In this document: positions 7,160 to 15,916 of the stretch, piece by piece | How the letters are laid out: every line of letters begins with the position of its first letter | How positions within the stretch are numbered: the first letter of the stretch is position 1 | Assembly (NCBI GenBank): GCA_022508405.1 | Contig: JAFLVI010000012.1 | Span: 1-34,470 of the forward strand | Direction of reading: 5' to 3' | DNA: 34,470 bases | Origin: Clostridiales bacterium | GTDB taxonomy: Bacteria; Bacillota; Clostridia; Christensenellales; Pumilibacteraceae | Program-made: the position numbers and the translations under genes | The notes under the pieces: generated by a model | What the model saw: the letters and a program-made list of their open reading frames with translations, nothing else | Told to the model about the DNA's origin: nothing | The model's database searches: none

Positions 7160-8698
7160 TCAATTTTCGAAAACCGTAACCGATACGGGCGGAACGGTGA
7201 CCGTGCCGTTTTTGTTTGGCTTGGCTTCCTTGCCGGCGCAAAACACCGGCTTGGCTTTTTGCGAAATTTCCGCCGCCACTGTTTGCTTAACGGCGAGCGG
7301 ATTGACCACCACCGTCAGAATGCCGCGCCTAAACACAAGCGGTTCCGCGCCCGCGGCGTGAACAAACTCAAAGTCGTTTGAGCAAAGCTCCTTGCGCGAC
7401 TTGCGGAATTCAAACAGCGATTTAACAAAGTTGAGCAGTGAATTTTTGTCCTTTAACTGCGCTTCCGCATTGACGGTTTTGTCCGTTTCGGCGGGAAGAA
7501 AAGTGCGGTCGGCGGACGAAAATCCCGCGTTCTTTTGCGTGTTCCATTGCATGGGCGTGCGCGATCCTGTGCGGCCGAATCCGCATTCCACAGACGGCAA
7601 ATCCTTTTTGTACTTCATGCCTATTTCGTCACCGTAGTACATAAACGGCACCCCTGGGAGAGTGAACAGCGTGGTGTAAATTGCTTTTAACTGGTCGTGC
7701 GAGTAAAAAGGCGCAAGGCGCGGCGTGTCGTGATTGCACGAAATTATTGCTATGTTGCCCTTGTCCTTGATCGCTTCGTACCACTCGGTAAAGCCTTTTG
7801 CAAAAGCCGCGCCGTCGCCGCGACCTTCTATATCAAAGTAGCTGTGCTTACCCGCTTCCTCGTGCCGCACAAGCATGTTGTACGGATTGCCGTGATGGTC
7901 GAGCATAAAGTCGGCGTGGAAGCCTGCGCGTATTGCTTGCGGGTTGGACCACTCCGATACAAGCACGGCGTCCGGATATTCGCTGTCCAGCATGGCGCGG
8001 ATATCCCGCCAAATCTCGCTTGTCGCCGGTTTTTCGCTCTGACTGCCGTCGTTTTTTACAAGCGAGTCCGCCATGTCCACGCGGAACCCGTCCGCGCCCC
8101 TATTCAGCCAGAACCTAATGACCGACTTTAACCATTCGCGCGTAGCCTTTGCGGCGTCCGAAGTGTACGGCATTTGCCAGTCCGGTTCGGTAATGTTGTT
8201 AAAGCCGTAGTTGAGCGACGGCTGAGTGGAATAGTAATTTACTATGTAGTTGCCCTTGCGGTTGTGTCTGCCCGATATGGCTTTAAACCCTTCGGGAAAC
8301 TGCCACTCGTGACTTGTCCAGATAAATCTGTCGTACAACTCGTTGCGTACGGGCTCCGCACTTTTTAAAAAGTCGGGGTTTTGTTCGGACGTGTGTCCGG
8401 GGACTAAATCCAAAATTACGCGCAGTCCCTTTGCGTGAGCCGTGGATATAAATTCGTCAAAGTCCGCTTCCGTGCCGAAACGCGGCGACACCTTAAAGTA
8501 ATCGCGCACGTCGTATCCGCCGTCCATAAACGGAGAATCGTAGTGCGGGTTGAGCCAAATGGCGTTTGCGCCGAGTGACTTAATATAATCGAGCTTGCTC
8601 GTAATGCCCTTCAGGTCGCCGTACCCGTCGCCGTTTAGGTCCATGTACGAATTGGGATAAATCTCGTAGAAGATTGCCGATTTTAACCAGTTGCTCAT
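7160..8698 (-). CDS. Intracellular GH13 alpha-glucosidase (oligo-1,6-glucosidase / trehalose-6-phosphate hydrolase type)
   Basis: Glycoside hydrolase family 13, 512 residues, no signal peptide, so it acts on imported alpha-glucosides. The N-terminus (IFYEIYPNSYMDLNGDGYGD) has the Asp-rich loop typical of oligo-1,6-glucosidase relatives, followed by LNPHYDSPFMDGGYDV. Catalytic residues: nucleophile D208 in GFRVDMADS, acid/base E249 in LVSEWSNP, and H323-D324 in SCNHDTPRL as the third acidic residue. The C-terminal beta-domain (about 430-512) looks short. SD GGAG lies 6 nt before the ATG. It follows the Wzz-like gene by 21 bp and shares its promoter. Exact substrate cannot be read; no sugar PTS or ABC importer is nearby. 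Confidence 0.9.
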   Translation of the reverse strand: MSNWLKSAIFYEIYPNSYMDLNGDGYGDLKGITSKLDYIKSLGANAIWLNPHYDSPFMDGGYDVRDYFKVSPRFGTEADFDEFISTAHAKGLRVILDLVPGHTSEQNPDFLKSAEPVRNELYDRFIWTSHEWQFPEGFKAISGRHNRKGNYIVNYYSTQPSLNYGFNNITEPDWQMPYTSDAAKATREWLKSVIRFWLNRGADGFRVDMADSLVKNDGSQSEKPATSEIWRDIRAMLDSEYPDAVLVSEWSNPQAIRAGFHADFMLDHHGNPYNMLVRHEEAGKHSYFDIEGRGDGAAFAKGFTEWYEAIKDKGNIAIISCNHDTPRLAPFYSHDQLKAIYTTLFTLPGVPFMYYGDEIGMKYKKDLPSVECGFGRTGSRTPMQWNTQKNAGFSSADRTFLPAETDKTVNAEAQLKDKNSLLNFVKSLFEFRKSRKELCSNDFEFVHAAGAEPLVFRRGILTVVVNPLAVKQTVAAEISQKAKPVFCAGKEAKPNKNGTVTVPPVSVTVFEN

Positions 8699-8719
8699 AA
8701 ATGCTCCAATATCAATTAC

Positions 8720-10147
8720 TTATTTTTTTTCTTCGGTTGCCGCGGATTGTTCTTCGGCTTTTTGTGACGTTTTACCCTTAATCATTTTTATGCCGGTTAC
8801 AATGCCTGCCGCAAACAGCGCAACTATCAAGGCTACGATATATACGACAAGCAGATTAAAGCCTATGCTTTTGCGCGTGACAACCGGCGGCTGCACCTGA
8901 CGCACTGACGACGCTACAAACGCGTCGTAATAGTCGGCTATTGTCGCATTCACCTTTTTAATAAGCTCCAGCGTTTGCGCTTCGATTTGTGCAAGGTTGT
9001 TTGTAGCTTGCGTTATCAGCGCTTCGTCCGCGTCCTCTGCCGCTTGCAGTTTTTCCAATCTGGTATTTATATTGTTAAGCTGAATTTGATAGTCGCGTTT
9101 CTGACGGTTGGCCTCGTCCAGCCGCGCTTGATACATAAAATATTCGGGCGGATATGTCACAACAACAGACTGCGTGCCGCCGTTGTCCGTGGTGGTCGTG
9201 TTGGGCTGAATGTTTTTAATCTGATCTGTAAGCGCCGATATATACTCTTCCAGCGGCTCGAGCCTGTTGGTTATGTCCAGTTTGCTCGCTTCAAGCGCAT
9301 TCTTTGCGGACTGTTTGTCGCGCCAGATATTGTTGGAAATAATGTATGCGTTAAACTGGTTGTAGCCGGCGTTAAGCACGTTTATTTCGCTCAAGAGCAA
9401 CGCGAATGTGGTATTGTTGGTGGTGGAAACAAAGTTACCCACAGTCTCCGACATTTCCTGCAAATACAATTTTACCGAATCGAGCGACTGCAAATAAATG
9501 TCGTAAATCTCGGTAAACTCGCGCATGTTGTTTTGGGAAAGGTTGTACATATTTTCCGCAAAGACTTTGCTCATAGAATAACGCACCTGAAAATCTTCAA
9601 AATAACACGTGACGATTTTGTTAAGCAACAGCTTTGCTTGATCGTCCGACAAATCAAGCTCCGCGGGGTCCGAGATTATAATATTAAAACGAGTGGAAAA
9701 CATGTTAAGTTTGCGCAAGGCTTCCGCAGCGGCTTTATCGCCGTTTGCCGCCGCTTTACTTAACTCTACATACTCGTCGGTAAGCACACCTTCTATGCGC
9801 ATTGCACTGCGCAAACGCGATATGTCCTTTATTTTTTTGCCGAGATTGGCTTGCTCCACTGCTTTGCTGAGCACGGTCGTGCTTATGATATTATCGGTGT
9901 CCAGTCGCTTACCGTTGGGATCGTTACCCTCTTCCACGCCGCTGTAAATGTATTCTATGGACGTAATAGCAATCGGTTCGGACTTATAGTACACCTTGAT
10001 CGGCACGGCAACAACCGTAACAAGAAGCGCCGCAATAACAAGATATACCACCATGCGCAGCCAGCTTTTTTGAAAGAACTTGCCTATCTTTTTAAAGGTC
10101 AAGCCCTCGCCTTCCTGCTCATCTTCGTACACGTATTCCTGATTCAT
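8720..10147 (-). CDS. Wzz-like chain-length-determinant type membrane protein
   Basis: A 475-residue protein with one TM near the N-terminus (about 31-53) and one near the C-terminus (about 429-455). A long, largely helical and coiled-coil extracytoplasmic part lies between them, the topology of Wzz / polysaccharide co-polymerase proteins. The region around FNIIISDPAELDLSDDQAKLLLNKIV fits the Wzz N-terminal pattern. A Gly/Thr-rich loop (TTTTDNGGTQSVVV) interrupts the coiled coil. The ATG at 10147 has a strong AAGGAG, while an earlier in-frame Met at 10192 lies upstream of the transcript start. No glycosyltransferase, flippase or BY-kinase is nearby, so a polysaccharide role is inferred from topology only; a general envelope scaffold is an alternative. 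Confidence 0.7.
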   Translation of the reverse strand: MNQEYVYEDEQEGEGLTFKKIGKFFQKSWLRMVVYLVIAALLVTVVAVPIKVYYKSEPIAITSIEYIYSGVEEGNDPNGKRLDTDNIISTTVLSKAVEQANLGKKIKDISRLRSAMRIEGVLTDEYVELSKAAANGDKAAAEALRKLNMFSTRFNIIISDPAELDLSDDQAKLLLNKIVTCYFEDFQVRYSMSKVFAENMYNLSQNNMREFTEIYDIYLQSLDSVKLYLQEMSETVGNFVSTTNNTTFALLLSEINVLNAGYNQFNAYIISNNIWRDKQSAKNALEASKLDITNRLEPLEEYISALTDQIKNIQPNTTTTDNGGTQSVVVTYPPEYFMYQARLDEANRQKRDYQIQLNNINTRLEKLQAAEDADEALITQATNNLAQIEAQTLELIKKVNATIADYYDAFVASSVRQVQPPVVTRKSIGFNLLVVYIVALIVALFAAGIVTGIKMIKGKTSQKAEEQSAATEEKK

Positions 10148-10182
10148 ACTTTCTCCTTGGCATCTTATTGTAGGATATAAGT

Positions 10183-10211
10183 AGTATATCACCGAAAAGA
10201 AGTAAAATCAA
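10183..10211 (-). promoter_or_regulatory. Promoter of the Wzz-like / GH13 operon
   Basis: Minus-strand -35 TTGATT (10211-10206), 17-bp spacer ending in an extended TGA, and -10 TATACT (10188-10183). The leader is about 28 nt and contains AAGGAG before the ATG at 10147. This also shows that the earlier in-frame Met at 10192 is not on the transcript. Confidence 0.8.
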
Positions 10212-10264
10212 CATTTTTATCACAAATAAAAATAGTATTTGCCAATTAAAGCATACTACAATGT

Positions 10265-11032
10265 ATGAGAAGCATTGTTATAGTGGGCGGCTCGTCCGGC
10301 ATAGGGCTTGCCGTCGTCCAACACCTATCGGACGGCGAAACGCAAATCACCAATATATCCCGCACTCCGTGCGCGGTGACGGGCGTGACTAATATAACGG
10401 CGGACGTTGCGGATATTTTTGAACTTCACGCCGCGATTTCCGCCGTGGAAAAGATAGACGCGCTTATTTACTGCGCGGGATTTTCGCTTGCCGCGCCCGT
10501 CGAATACGCAAAAAACAGCGACGTAAAACACATGTTTGACGTAAACATAATAGGCGCAACCGAGTGCATAAAAGCGGCGCTGCAAAAGCTGCACGAGAGC
10601 GAATGCCCAAAGGTGGTGATTTTGTCGTCTTCCGGCGGCATTGCGCCCATACCGTTTGACATGTTTTACTCGGCGACTAAAGCGGGGCTTTTTAAGATTG
10701 CCGAAGCCGTAAGGCTGGAGTGTCCAAAGATAAAATGCACGGCGGTGGCGGTGCCCGCCACTCAGACCGAGTTTTCGTTTAAGCGCAAGATATACACCGA
10801 CTGCGGCGAGTACAACAAAAGACTTAAGGCGGCGTCCGACGCGCTAATCAAAATGGAACAGACCGGATACTCCGCAGACTACGTTGCAAAGCGCATAGCG
10901 GCCATCATAAAAAAGAAAAACCCGCCGCCTAAAGTAACGGTGGGGACAAAAAACAAGCTGATGATGTTTGCGTACAAAATTTTGCCGTGGCGGCTCAGGC
11001 TTTTTGCTTTAAGAAAGATTTATAACATTTAA
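10265..11032 (+). CDS. Short-chain dehydrogenase/reductase
   Basis: Classical SDR, NAD(P)-dependent oxidoreductase, 255 residues. Rossmann motif VGGSSGIG (about 7-14), the structural NAG equivalent as CAG (70-72), and the catalytic set S122, Y135, K139 in SSSGG and FYSATKAG. The C-terminal part (about 215-255) is basic (IKKKNPPPKVTVGTKNK, then KILPWRLRLFALRK) and may touch the membrane. It is a lone plus-strand gene facing recF; their stop codons share the palindrome TTAA, a 4-bp overlap. I see no SD before the ATG; a weak -10-like CATACT lies 7 nt upstream without a good -35. Substrate unknown. Confidence 0.88.
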   Translation: MRSIVIVGGSSGIGLAVVQHLSDGETQITNISRTPCAVTGVTNITADVADIFELHAAISAVEKIDALIYCAGFSLAAPVEYAKNSDVKHMFDVNIIGATECIKAALQKLHESECPKVVILSSSGGIAPIPFDMFYSATKAGLFKIAEAVRLECPKIKCTAVAVPATQTEFSFKRKIYTDCGEYNKRLKAASDALIKMEQTGYSADYVAKRIAAIIKKKNPPPKVTVGTKNKLMMFAYKILPWRLRLFALRKIYNI

Positions 11033-12084
11033 ATTTCTATTATATTAACCGTTTCGTCAAAGTCGGTTTTGTCGGTTGCGGTTATTATGGACTGAAAGCC
11101 GTCAAGCGATTCTATCAGTTTTTTGCGGCGGCGCTCGTCCAGTTCGCTCATAACGTCGTCCAAAAGCATTATCGGCGAAGTACCCATCACCTTGGTAAGA
11201 AGGCGCATTTCCGCCAGCTTCATGGATAAAGCGGCAGTGCGCTGTTGACCCTGCGAGCCGTACGCGCGCAAGTCCACGCCGTCCACGGATATTATAATAT
11301 CGTCCTTGTGCGGACCTGTGTGCGTGTACTTTAGCCTGTAATCGTTTTCCCTGTCGCGCATAAAGCTCTTTAGCAGTTCGGCTTTTATCTCTTCCGTATT
11401 TTCGCCGCCGACACCTTCGTAATCAAGCGACAGCGTTTCCCTGCCGTCCGACAAAAACGCATGCCTTTCGGCGGCAAACGGAGTAAGCTCGCGCACAAAT
11501 CCGCGCCGACTCTTTATTATCTTTGCGCCGACGTCGGCTAAAAGCTCGTCCCACGGCGCGAGCGTGTTGTCGGAAGCCCCGCCGCTTTTAAGCAGCTTGT
11601 TGCGGCTTGCCAAAATCTTGCCGTACTGCATGAGCGCCGCAAAATACGCCTTGGATATTTGGCACAGCGAAATATCCATAAACCTGCGCCTGTCCGCCGG
11701 CGCGTCTTTTATTATTTTAAGCCCGTCCGGAGAGAACAACACCACCGGACACACGCCCATAAGTTCGCTCATGCGCGTGATGGGCAGGTTGTTTATAGCA
11801 ACCGATTTGTTTACGTTTCTGTCTATTATTATCTTTACGGTTTCGGTAATGCCGTCCTTTTCCGCCGCAACAATAATAAACGCTCTGTCCGCGTCGTATC
11901 TTATCATCTCGCGGTCGCGCGGAGTGCGAAACGACTTGCCCACACCCGCAAAGTACACCGCTTCCAAAAGATTTGTCTTGCCGCGCGCGTTTGCGCCCAC
12001 AAATGCGTTTGTCCCGTCCGAAAGCGAAATGGTGCGCTCTGTTGCGTTGCGGTAATCCTTAACTTGTAAACTTTTTACCGTCAC
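11029..12084 (-). CDS. recF: DNA replication/repair protein RecF
   Basis: SMC-like ATPase that directs RecOR to gaps in DNA, 351 residues. Walker A GANARGKTN (about 30-38), the RecF segment PVVLFSPDGLKIIKDAPADR, the signature SQGQQRTAALSMKLAE and Walker B PIMLLDDVMSELDERR are all present. It starts at GTG within the stop of the preceding MBL gene (GTGA overlap), so the two are translationally coupled. RecF is usually encoded next to dnaA-dnaN; here it is the last gene of a run with rplI, pdxS, pdxT, a patatin and an MBL protein. Its stop overlaps that of the convergent SDR, with no hairpin terminator between them. Confidence 0.96.
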   Translation of the reverse strand: MTVKSLQVKDYRNATERTISLSDGTNAFVGANARGKTNLLEAVYFAGVGKSFRTPRDREMIRYDADRAFIIVAAEKDGITETVKIIIDRNVNKSVAINNLPITRMSELMGVCPVVLFSPDGLKIIKDAPADRRRFMDISLCQISKAYFAALMQYGKILASRNKLLKSGGASDNTLAPWDELLADVGAKIIKSRRGFVRELTPFAAERHAFLSDGRETLSLDYEGVGGENTEEIKAELLKSFMRDRENDYRLKYTHTGPHKDDIIISVDGVDLRAYGSQGQQRTAALSMKLAEMRLLTKVMGTSPIMLLDDVMSELDERRRKKLIESLDGFQSIITATDKTDFDETVNIIEI

Positions 12085-13445
12085 TTTTTGCGCCCGCCGC
12101 CTTTATTGCCCGAAACAGTGTCTTGTGTGTGTCCGCCGAAAAACACAATGTGAATGACCGCAGCAATCACCAGCACGGCATAAACCGTCCACGCGATAAG
12201 CGCCCATTTAAGTTCTATTTTGCCGAGCGTTTTATACACAAGCGCCATCACCGGCGCTTTTGTCTCCTTGTCACCAAGATACTGCTTGTACACGCCCGTT
12301 TCGTCCATGTGAACGGAAAAAGTTATGTCGCCCAGCTTGTCTGTGCGCAAAATGTTTTCGTCCTTTACACCTACGGACCTGTACAAATCCAGCGCCTCGG
12401 CGTGCGGATGCTTGTAGCTGTTACCCTCGCCGCACGATATTACGCAGTACACGCCTGCCGCTCCCGTCTCCGTGGTGATTGTGTTAAGGTAATCACGCGT
12501 GGTGGCGTTTCTGGATCCGTGATGTCCCGCCTTGATGACGTTTACGCAATAGTCGTCGGTAAACACGTCGTACTTATCGGTTACTCCATCCGTTTTGGCG
12601 GACTGTACTTTATTGACAAACTCTTCAAGGTTTTTCTCTTCCGCGTCGCCCGACATGGCAAAACGAAAACCCTGATATTCCAGTATCATTATGGGCGAAT
12701 AGTTGTTCCAATCCCCTTCGCCTGTGTATTTGGTGGACAACGGAGAGTAGAATGTAAAGCTGTACGCATATTCGCCGCTGCCGCCCTTTATGGTCTGGCT
12801 TTCCACCGAAGGGTCGGTAACGTACACTATATTCGGCTCGCCGTCTATCTGCTTGTACATAGCCTTAACGGCGTTGGCGTAGACGGCTGTGTTTTTTGAA
12901 ACGGCGTCCGCCGATAAATCGGCTTTGCCGGGGTCGGTATAAGGACTGCTATTTGTGCCTACCGCTTCCACATTGGGACGGTACACAACGCGCGCAGGGT
13001 ATTTATTAAGTATGTAATCAAGGCTACCGCAATGGTCGGAATCGGGATGAGTAAGGATTGCGTAATCAAAATATTTAAAGTCCGAATCAAATGTGTTGTC
13101 AATAAATGTTTGGACGGCTTTTTCCACTTTTTTATTGTTTTCTCCGCCGTCTATAACCATTGTTTTGCCGTCGGGAAGCTCTATTATGGTGCAATCGCCC
13201 TGACCCACGTCCACAAAATGAACGTACATTTGCGGATACTTGGTATAGTCGAATACTTCTTGGTCGTCATCGGGCTGCTCGGGCTTCTCCGGTTCTTCTT
13301 CGACTTCTTCCACTTCGGCATAATACAGCAAGCCTAATTTAAGTTCGATATCGCGCGACCAAACCATGGAAACGCCAAGCACAACCGCCAGCACAATCAG
13401 CACCAAAATATCTATAATTAAGAATTTCTTTTTTGTTCCGTTCAT
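12081..13445 (-). CDS. Membrane-anchored ComEC/Rec2-like metallo-beta-lactamase-fold protein
   Basis: An N-terminal TM (about 7-29), an acidic linker (44-64, rich in Glu/Asp/Pro), an MBL domain (about 72-390), then a second TM (about 414-436) with a short basic tail. The MBL domain carries HFVDVGQGDCTII, the metal motif THPDSDHCGS (H133, D135, D137, H138), SGDAEE and AGHHGSRNATT, as in the C-terminal domain of ComEC and related free-standing proteins. The topology places the hydrolase domain outside the cell. Related ComEC domains are linked to degradation of the non-transported DNA strand, so an extracellular nuclease is plausible but not shown. The second TM after the MBL fold is unusual. 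It overlaps recF by four bases and lies 6 nt after the patatin gene. Confidence 0.85.
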   Translation of the reverse strand: MNGTKKKFLIIDILVLIVLAVVLGVSMVWSRDIELKLGLLYYAEVEEVEEEPEKPEQPDDDQEVFDYTKYPQMYVHFVDVGQGDCTIIELPDGKTMVIDGGENNKKVEKAVQTFIDNTFDSDFKYFDYAILTHPDSDHCGSLDYILNKYPARVVYRPNVEAVGTNSSPYTDPGKADLSADAVSKNTAVYANAVKAMYKQIDGEPNIVYVTDPSVESQTIKGGSGEYAYSFTFYSPLSTKYTGEGDWNNYSPIMILEYQGFRFAMSGDAEEKNLEEFVNKVQSAKTDGVTDKYDVFTDDYCVNVIKAGHHGSRNATTRDYLNTITTETGAAGVYCVISCGEGNSYKHPHAEALDLYRSVGVKDENILRTDKLGDITFSVHMDETGVYKQYLGDKETKAPVMALVYKTLGKIELKWALIAWTVYAVLVIAAVIHIVFFGGHTQDTVSGNKGGGRKK

Positions 13446-13451
13446 AAAAAC

Positions 13452-14246
13452 CTATTCCTTTTTAGTCTCGAACATCGCCATAATCTCGTCATACTTTTCC
13501 ATTGTTGCGGTATAGCCGAGCTCTATCATCTCCGTATATCCCGCCTTACTCGTAGCCTTAAACGCCGAAGTATCGGGAGCTATCACCACGTCCGACTGCA
13601 TAAGCCCGACTACGGACGCGTTTGCGCTCATAATGGAAAACATCGCCTTAATAGTATCGATTATGCCCGTTCCGTCCGTGCCGCTGCCGCGCGTAGAGTG
13701 AACGTCCACCGTAACCACTCTATCCGCGCCCAGCATTTTGCACACATCCGCCGGAATGTTGTTTGTGAGCCCGCCGTCGCACAGCGTCATGTCGTCTTTG
13801 ATTAGCGGCGCGTACACCACGGGGAACGCGGACGACGCGGAAACGGCTTCCGCGACCGAGCCGCGGTCTATAATCACCTGTTTACCCGATCTTAGGTCTG
13901 TGGCTACGGCGGCGTACTTCTTTTTTAGGTCTTCTATTTTTACGTCGCCTATCACGCGCGACAGCACTTCGCCTATTCTTCTCGGGTCGTTGGGCTTAAA
14001 CAGTATTCTTCCGTGAAAATCGCCCATGTCAAGAGTGTCGCATATTTTTATTATATGCTCGGGGTCGATACCGGCGCAATACAGCGCACCCACAATACTG
14101 CCCACCGAAGTGCCTACGCACAAGTCAAAGTCTATATTTTTCTCTTTAAACGCTTTGAGCGCACCGACCTGTACAAATCCGCGCGCTCCTCCTCCGCCGA
14201 GCACAAGCCCGACCGTAGGTTTTACTTCTTTCTTTCGTCCGAACAT
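13452..14246 (-). CDS. Patatin-like phospholipase (RssA/YchK type)
   Basis: A 264-residue cytoplasmic serine lipid hydrolase. Oxyanion-hole glycines are in LGGGGARGF (about 16-24). The nucleophile S47 is in GTSVGS, and the dyad aspartate D157 is in LCDGGLTNNIP. This is the compact single-domain form widespread in Bacillota; substrate unknown. The gene follows pdxT by 8 nt and precedes the MBL gene by 6 nt. The AAGGTG upstream is about 13 nt from the ATG, too far for a strong ribosome-binding site, which suggests coupling to pdxT. Confidence 0.93.
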   Translation of the reverse strand: MFGRKKEVKPTVGLVLGGGGARGFVQVGALKAFKEKNIDFDLCVGTSVGSIVGALYCAGIDPEHIIKICDTLDMGDFHGRILFKPNDPRRIGEVLSRVIGDVKIEDLKKKYAAVATDLRSGKQVIIDRGSVAEAVSASSAFPVVYAPLIKDDMTLCDGGLTNNIPADVCKMLGADRVVTVDVHSTRGSGTDGTGIIDTIKAMFSIMSANASVVGLMQSDVVIAPDTSAFKATSKAGYTEMIELGYTATMEKYDEIMAMFETKKE

Positions 14247-14254
14247 AAAGCCGG

Positions 14255-14824
14255 CTACACCTTTGCGTCAATCATACCGCAAAAGTATTTATGCACGCGG
14301 TTGTCGCGCGTCATTTCGGGATGGAACACCGTAGCCAAAACATTGCCCTGCCGCACCGCCACGGGGCGATCGTTGCACTCCGCAAGCACGGTAACATTAT
14401 CGCCCACGCGCGTGATGAAAGGCGCGCGAATAAACACCATGTTTATATACATGCCGTCAAAGTCGCCTTCGCCCACAAAGCTTTCGCTGTGTCTGCCGTA
14501 CGCGTTGCGCTTGACGTCCACATCCAGCACCGATAGGCACGGATATTCGCCTTCCACGCGGTTAGCCAAAAGTATAAGTCCCGCGCACGTCCCCCAAACG
14601 GGCATGCCGGCCAAGATACGCTCCTTTATGGGGATGAGCAGATTAAACTCGTTTAACAGTCGCCTAAGCGTGGTGCTTTCCCCACCGGGGATGATAAGCG
14701 CGTCCACTGCGGCAAGCTCATCTACGGTTTTAACAGCCACGGCGTCGATCTTTTTGTTGACCGACTTAATCATCTTTATATGCTCGGCAACCGAGCCCTG
14801 CAATGCCAAAACTCCGATAGTCAT
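14255..14824 (-). CDS. pdxT: Pyridoxal 5'-phosphate synthase glutaminase subunit PdxT
   Basis: Glutamine amidotransferase that supplies ammonia to PdxS in the DXP-independent route to pyridoxal 5'-phosphate. All 189 residues fit the family. It has GVLALQGSVAEH at the N-terminus, PGGESTT (about 47-53), the nucleophile C80 in WGTCAGLI, and the triad completed by H168 and E170 in VFHPEMT. SD GGAG lies 5 nt before the ATG. It lies downstream of pdxS in the usual order, but the two are separated by 121 bp filled by a heptad-repeat element. Confidence 0.97.
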   Translation of the reverse strand: MTIGVLALQGSVAEHIKMIKSVNKKIDAVAVKTVDELAAVDALIIPGGESTTLRRLLNEFNLLIPIKERILAGMPVWGTCAGLILLANRVEGEYPCLSVLDVDVKRNAYGRHSESFVGEGDFDGMYINMVFIRAPFITRVGDNVTVLAECNDRPVAVRQGNVLATVFHPEMTRDNRVHKYFCGMIDAKV

Positions 14825-14840
14825 AGTAGCTCCGCTTAAA

Positions 14841-14942
14841 TAAGTAATATGTAATAGTGAATAAGTAAGGACTTGCGCGCCGATAGCGCGCCTAAATTAT
14901 ATTTAATCCTTATTTTAAATTCTTAATTCCGAATTCTGAATT
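14841..14942. repeat. Heptad-repeat element with central GC palindrome in the pdxS-pdxT spacer
   Basis: Three parts on the plus strand. First, four 7-nt units at 14841-14868 (taagtaa, tatgtaa, tagtgaa, taagtaa). Second, a GC-only inverted repeat, gcgcgc (14875-14880) and gcgcgc (14886-14891) around a 5-nt loop. Third, an AT-rich stretch leading into three units of another heptad at 14918-14938 (aattctt, aattccg, aattctg) plus a final aatt. The array ends 3 bp before the pdxS stop. The third part is related to the array at 31872-31903. The layout (two heptad arrays around a palindrome) suggests an interspersed, possibly mobile repeat; on mRNA the palindrome would form a short hairpin between the pdx cistrons. 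Confidence 0.7.
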
Positions 14943-14945
14943 TTT

Positions 14946-15848
14946 TTACCATCCGCGCTTTGCAAGACGCTCGGCTTCGCTCATGCTTTCCACGTCCACG
15001 CCGGTCATAGCCGCGCCCAGTCCGTAGCTTACGCCCGCGAGAATGGCGGGATCGCCGTAATATGCAACCGCCTTGACAATCGCTTCGGCGCGGGCTTTGG
15101 GATCGCTTGACTTGAATATGCCGCTGCCCACAAACACGCCGTCCGCGCCGAGCTGCATCATTAGCGCGGCGTCCGCAGGCGTTGCAATGCCGCCGGCGGC
15201 AAAGTTGACAACGGGAAGCGCCTTGTTTTTGGCAACGTACTTAACAAGCTCGAGCGGTGCGCCGATGTCTTTTGCATACGTGGCAAGCTGCTCTGCGGGA
15301 AGCGCCGATACTTCGGCTATTTGCGTGCGCATTTTGCGCATGTGCTTAACCGCTTCCACAACGTTGCCTGTGCCCGCTTCGCCCTTGGTGCGAATCATGG
15401 ACGCACCTTCCGATATGCGGCGGAGCGCTTCGCCCAAATCGCGCGCGCCGCACACAAACGGCGTTTCAAACTTGGTCTTGTCAATGTGGTATGCGTCGTC
15501 GGCGGGAGTTAACACTTCGCTCTCGTCTATGTAATCGATCTTGATAGCTTCCAAAATCTGCGCTTCCACAAAATGCCCGATGCGCACCTTTGCCATGACG
15601 GGAATGGATACCGCCTTTTGGATTTCGGAAATCATCTTAGGGTCGGACATGCGCGCCACGCCGCCTTCCTTGCGGATATCCGCGGGCACGCGCTCAAGCG
15701 CCATAACGGCAACCGCGCCGGCCTGTTCGGCTATTTGCGCCTGTTCGGCGTTGGTAACGTCCATGATGACGCCGCCCTTAAGCATTTGCGCGAGATTGCG
15801 GTTTAAAAGCTTTCTGTTTGCCGCCTTGGTTTCTTCTTTACTTGCCAT
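14946..15848 (-). CDS. pdxS: Pyridoxal 5'-phosphate synthase lyase subunit PdxS
   Basis: Builds pyridoxal 5'-phosphate from ribose 5-phosphate, glyceraldehyde 3-phosphate and ammonia delivered by PdxT, as a double hexameric ring of TIM barrels. It has 300 residues. Conserved residues: D30 in VIMDVTN, the two active-site lysines K87 (VMAKVRIGH) and K155 ([11 protein letters not shown]), then [17 protein letters not shown] and [19 protein letters not shown] lies 6 nt before the ATG. It lies 68 bp after rplI and probably shares its transcript. The PdxS/PdxT pair implies de novo vitamin B6 synthesis. Confidence 0.98.
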   Translation of the reverse strand: MASKEETKAANRKLLNRNLAQMLKGGVIMDVTNAEQAQIAEQAGAVAVMALERVPADIRKEGGVARMSDPKMISEIQKAVSIPVMAKVRIGHFVEAQILEAIKIDYIDESEVLTPADDAYHIDKTKFETPFVCGARDLGEALRRISEGASMIRTKGEAGTGNVVEAVKHMRKMRTQIAEVSALPAEQLATYAKDIGAPLELVKYVAKNKALPVVNFAAGGIATPADAALMMQLGADGVFVGSGIFKSSDPKARAEAIVKAVAYYGDPAILAGVSYGLGAAMTGVDVESMSEAERLAKRGW

Positions 15849-15916
15849 ATTATACTCCTTGTTGGGTTTTTACCGATTATTTTGCATGGAACTTTTGTAT
15901 AGAGCCTATGACGTTC

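Noticed and set aside
10229..10264. Leaderless promoter for the SDR gene (CATACT 7 nt before ATG)
   Set aside because: The -10 matches only four of six bases and no -35 is found at 16-18 bp. It fits the pattern of the four leaderless genes but is too weak to claim.
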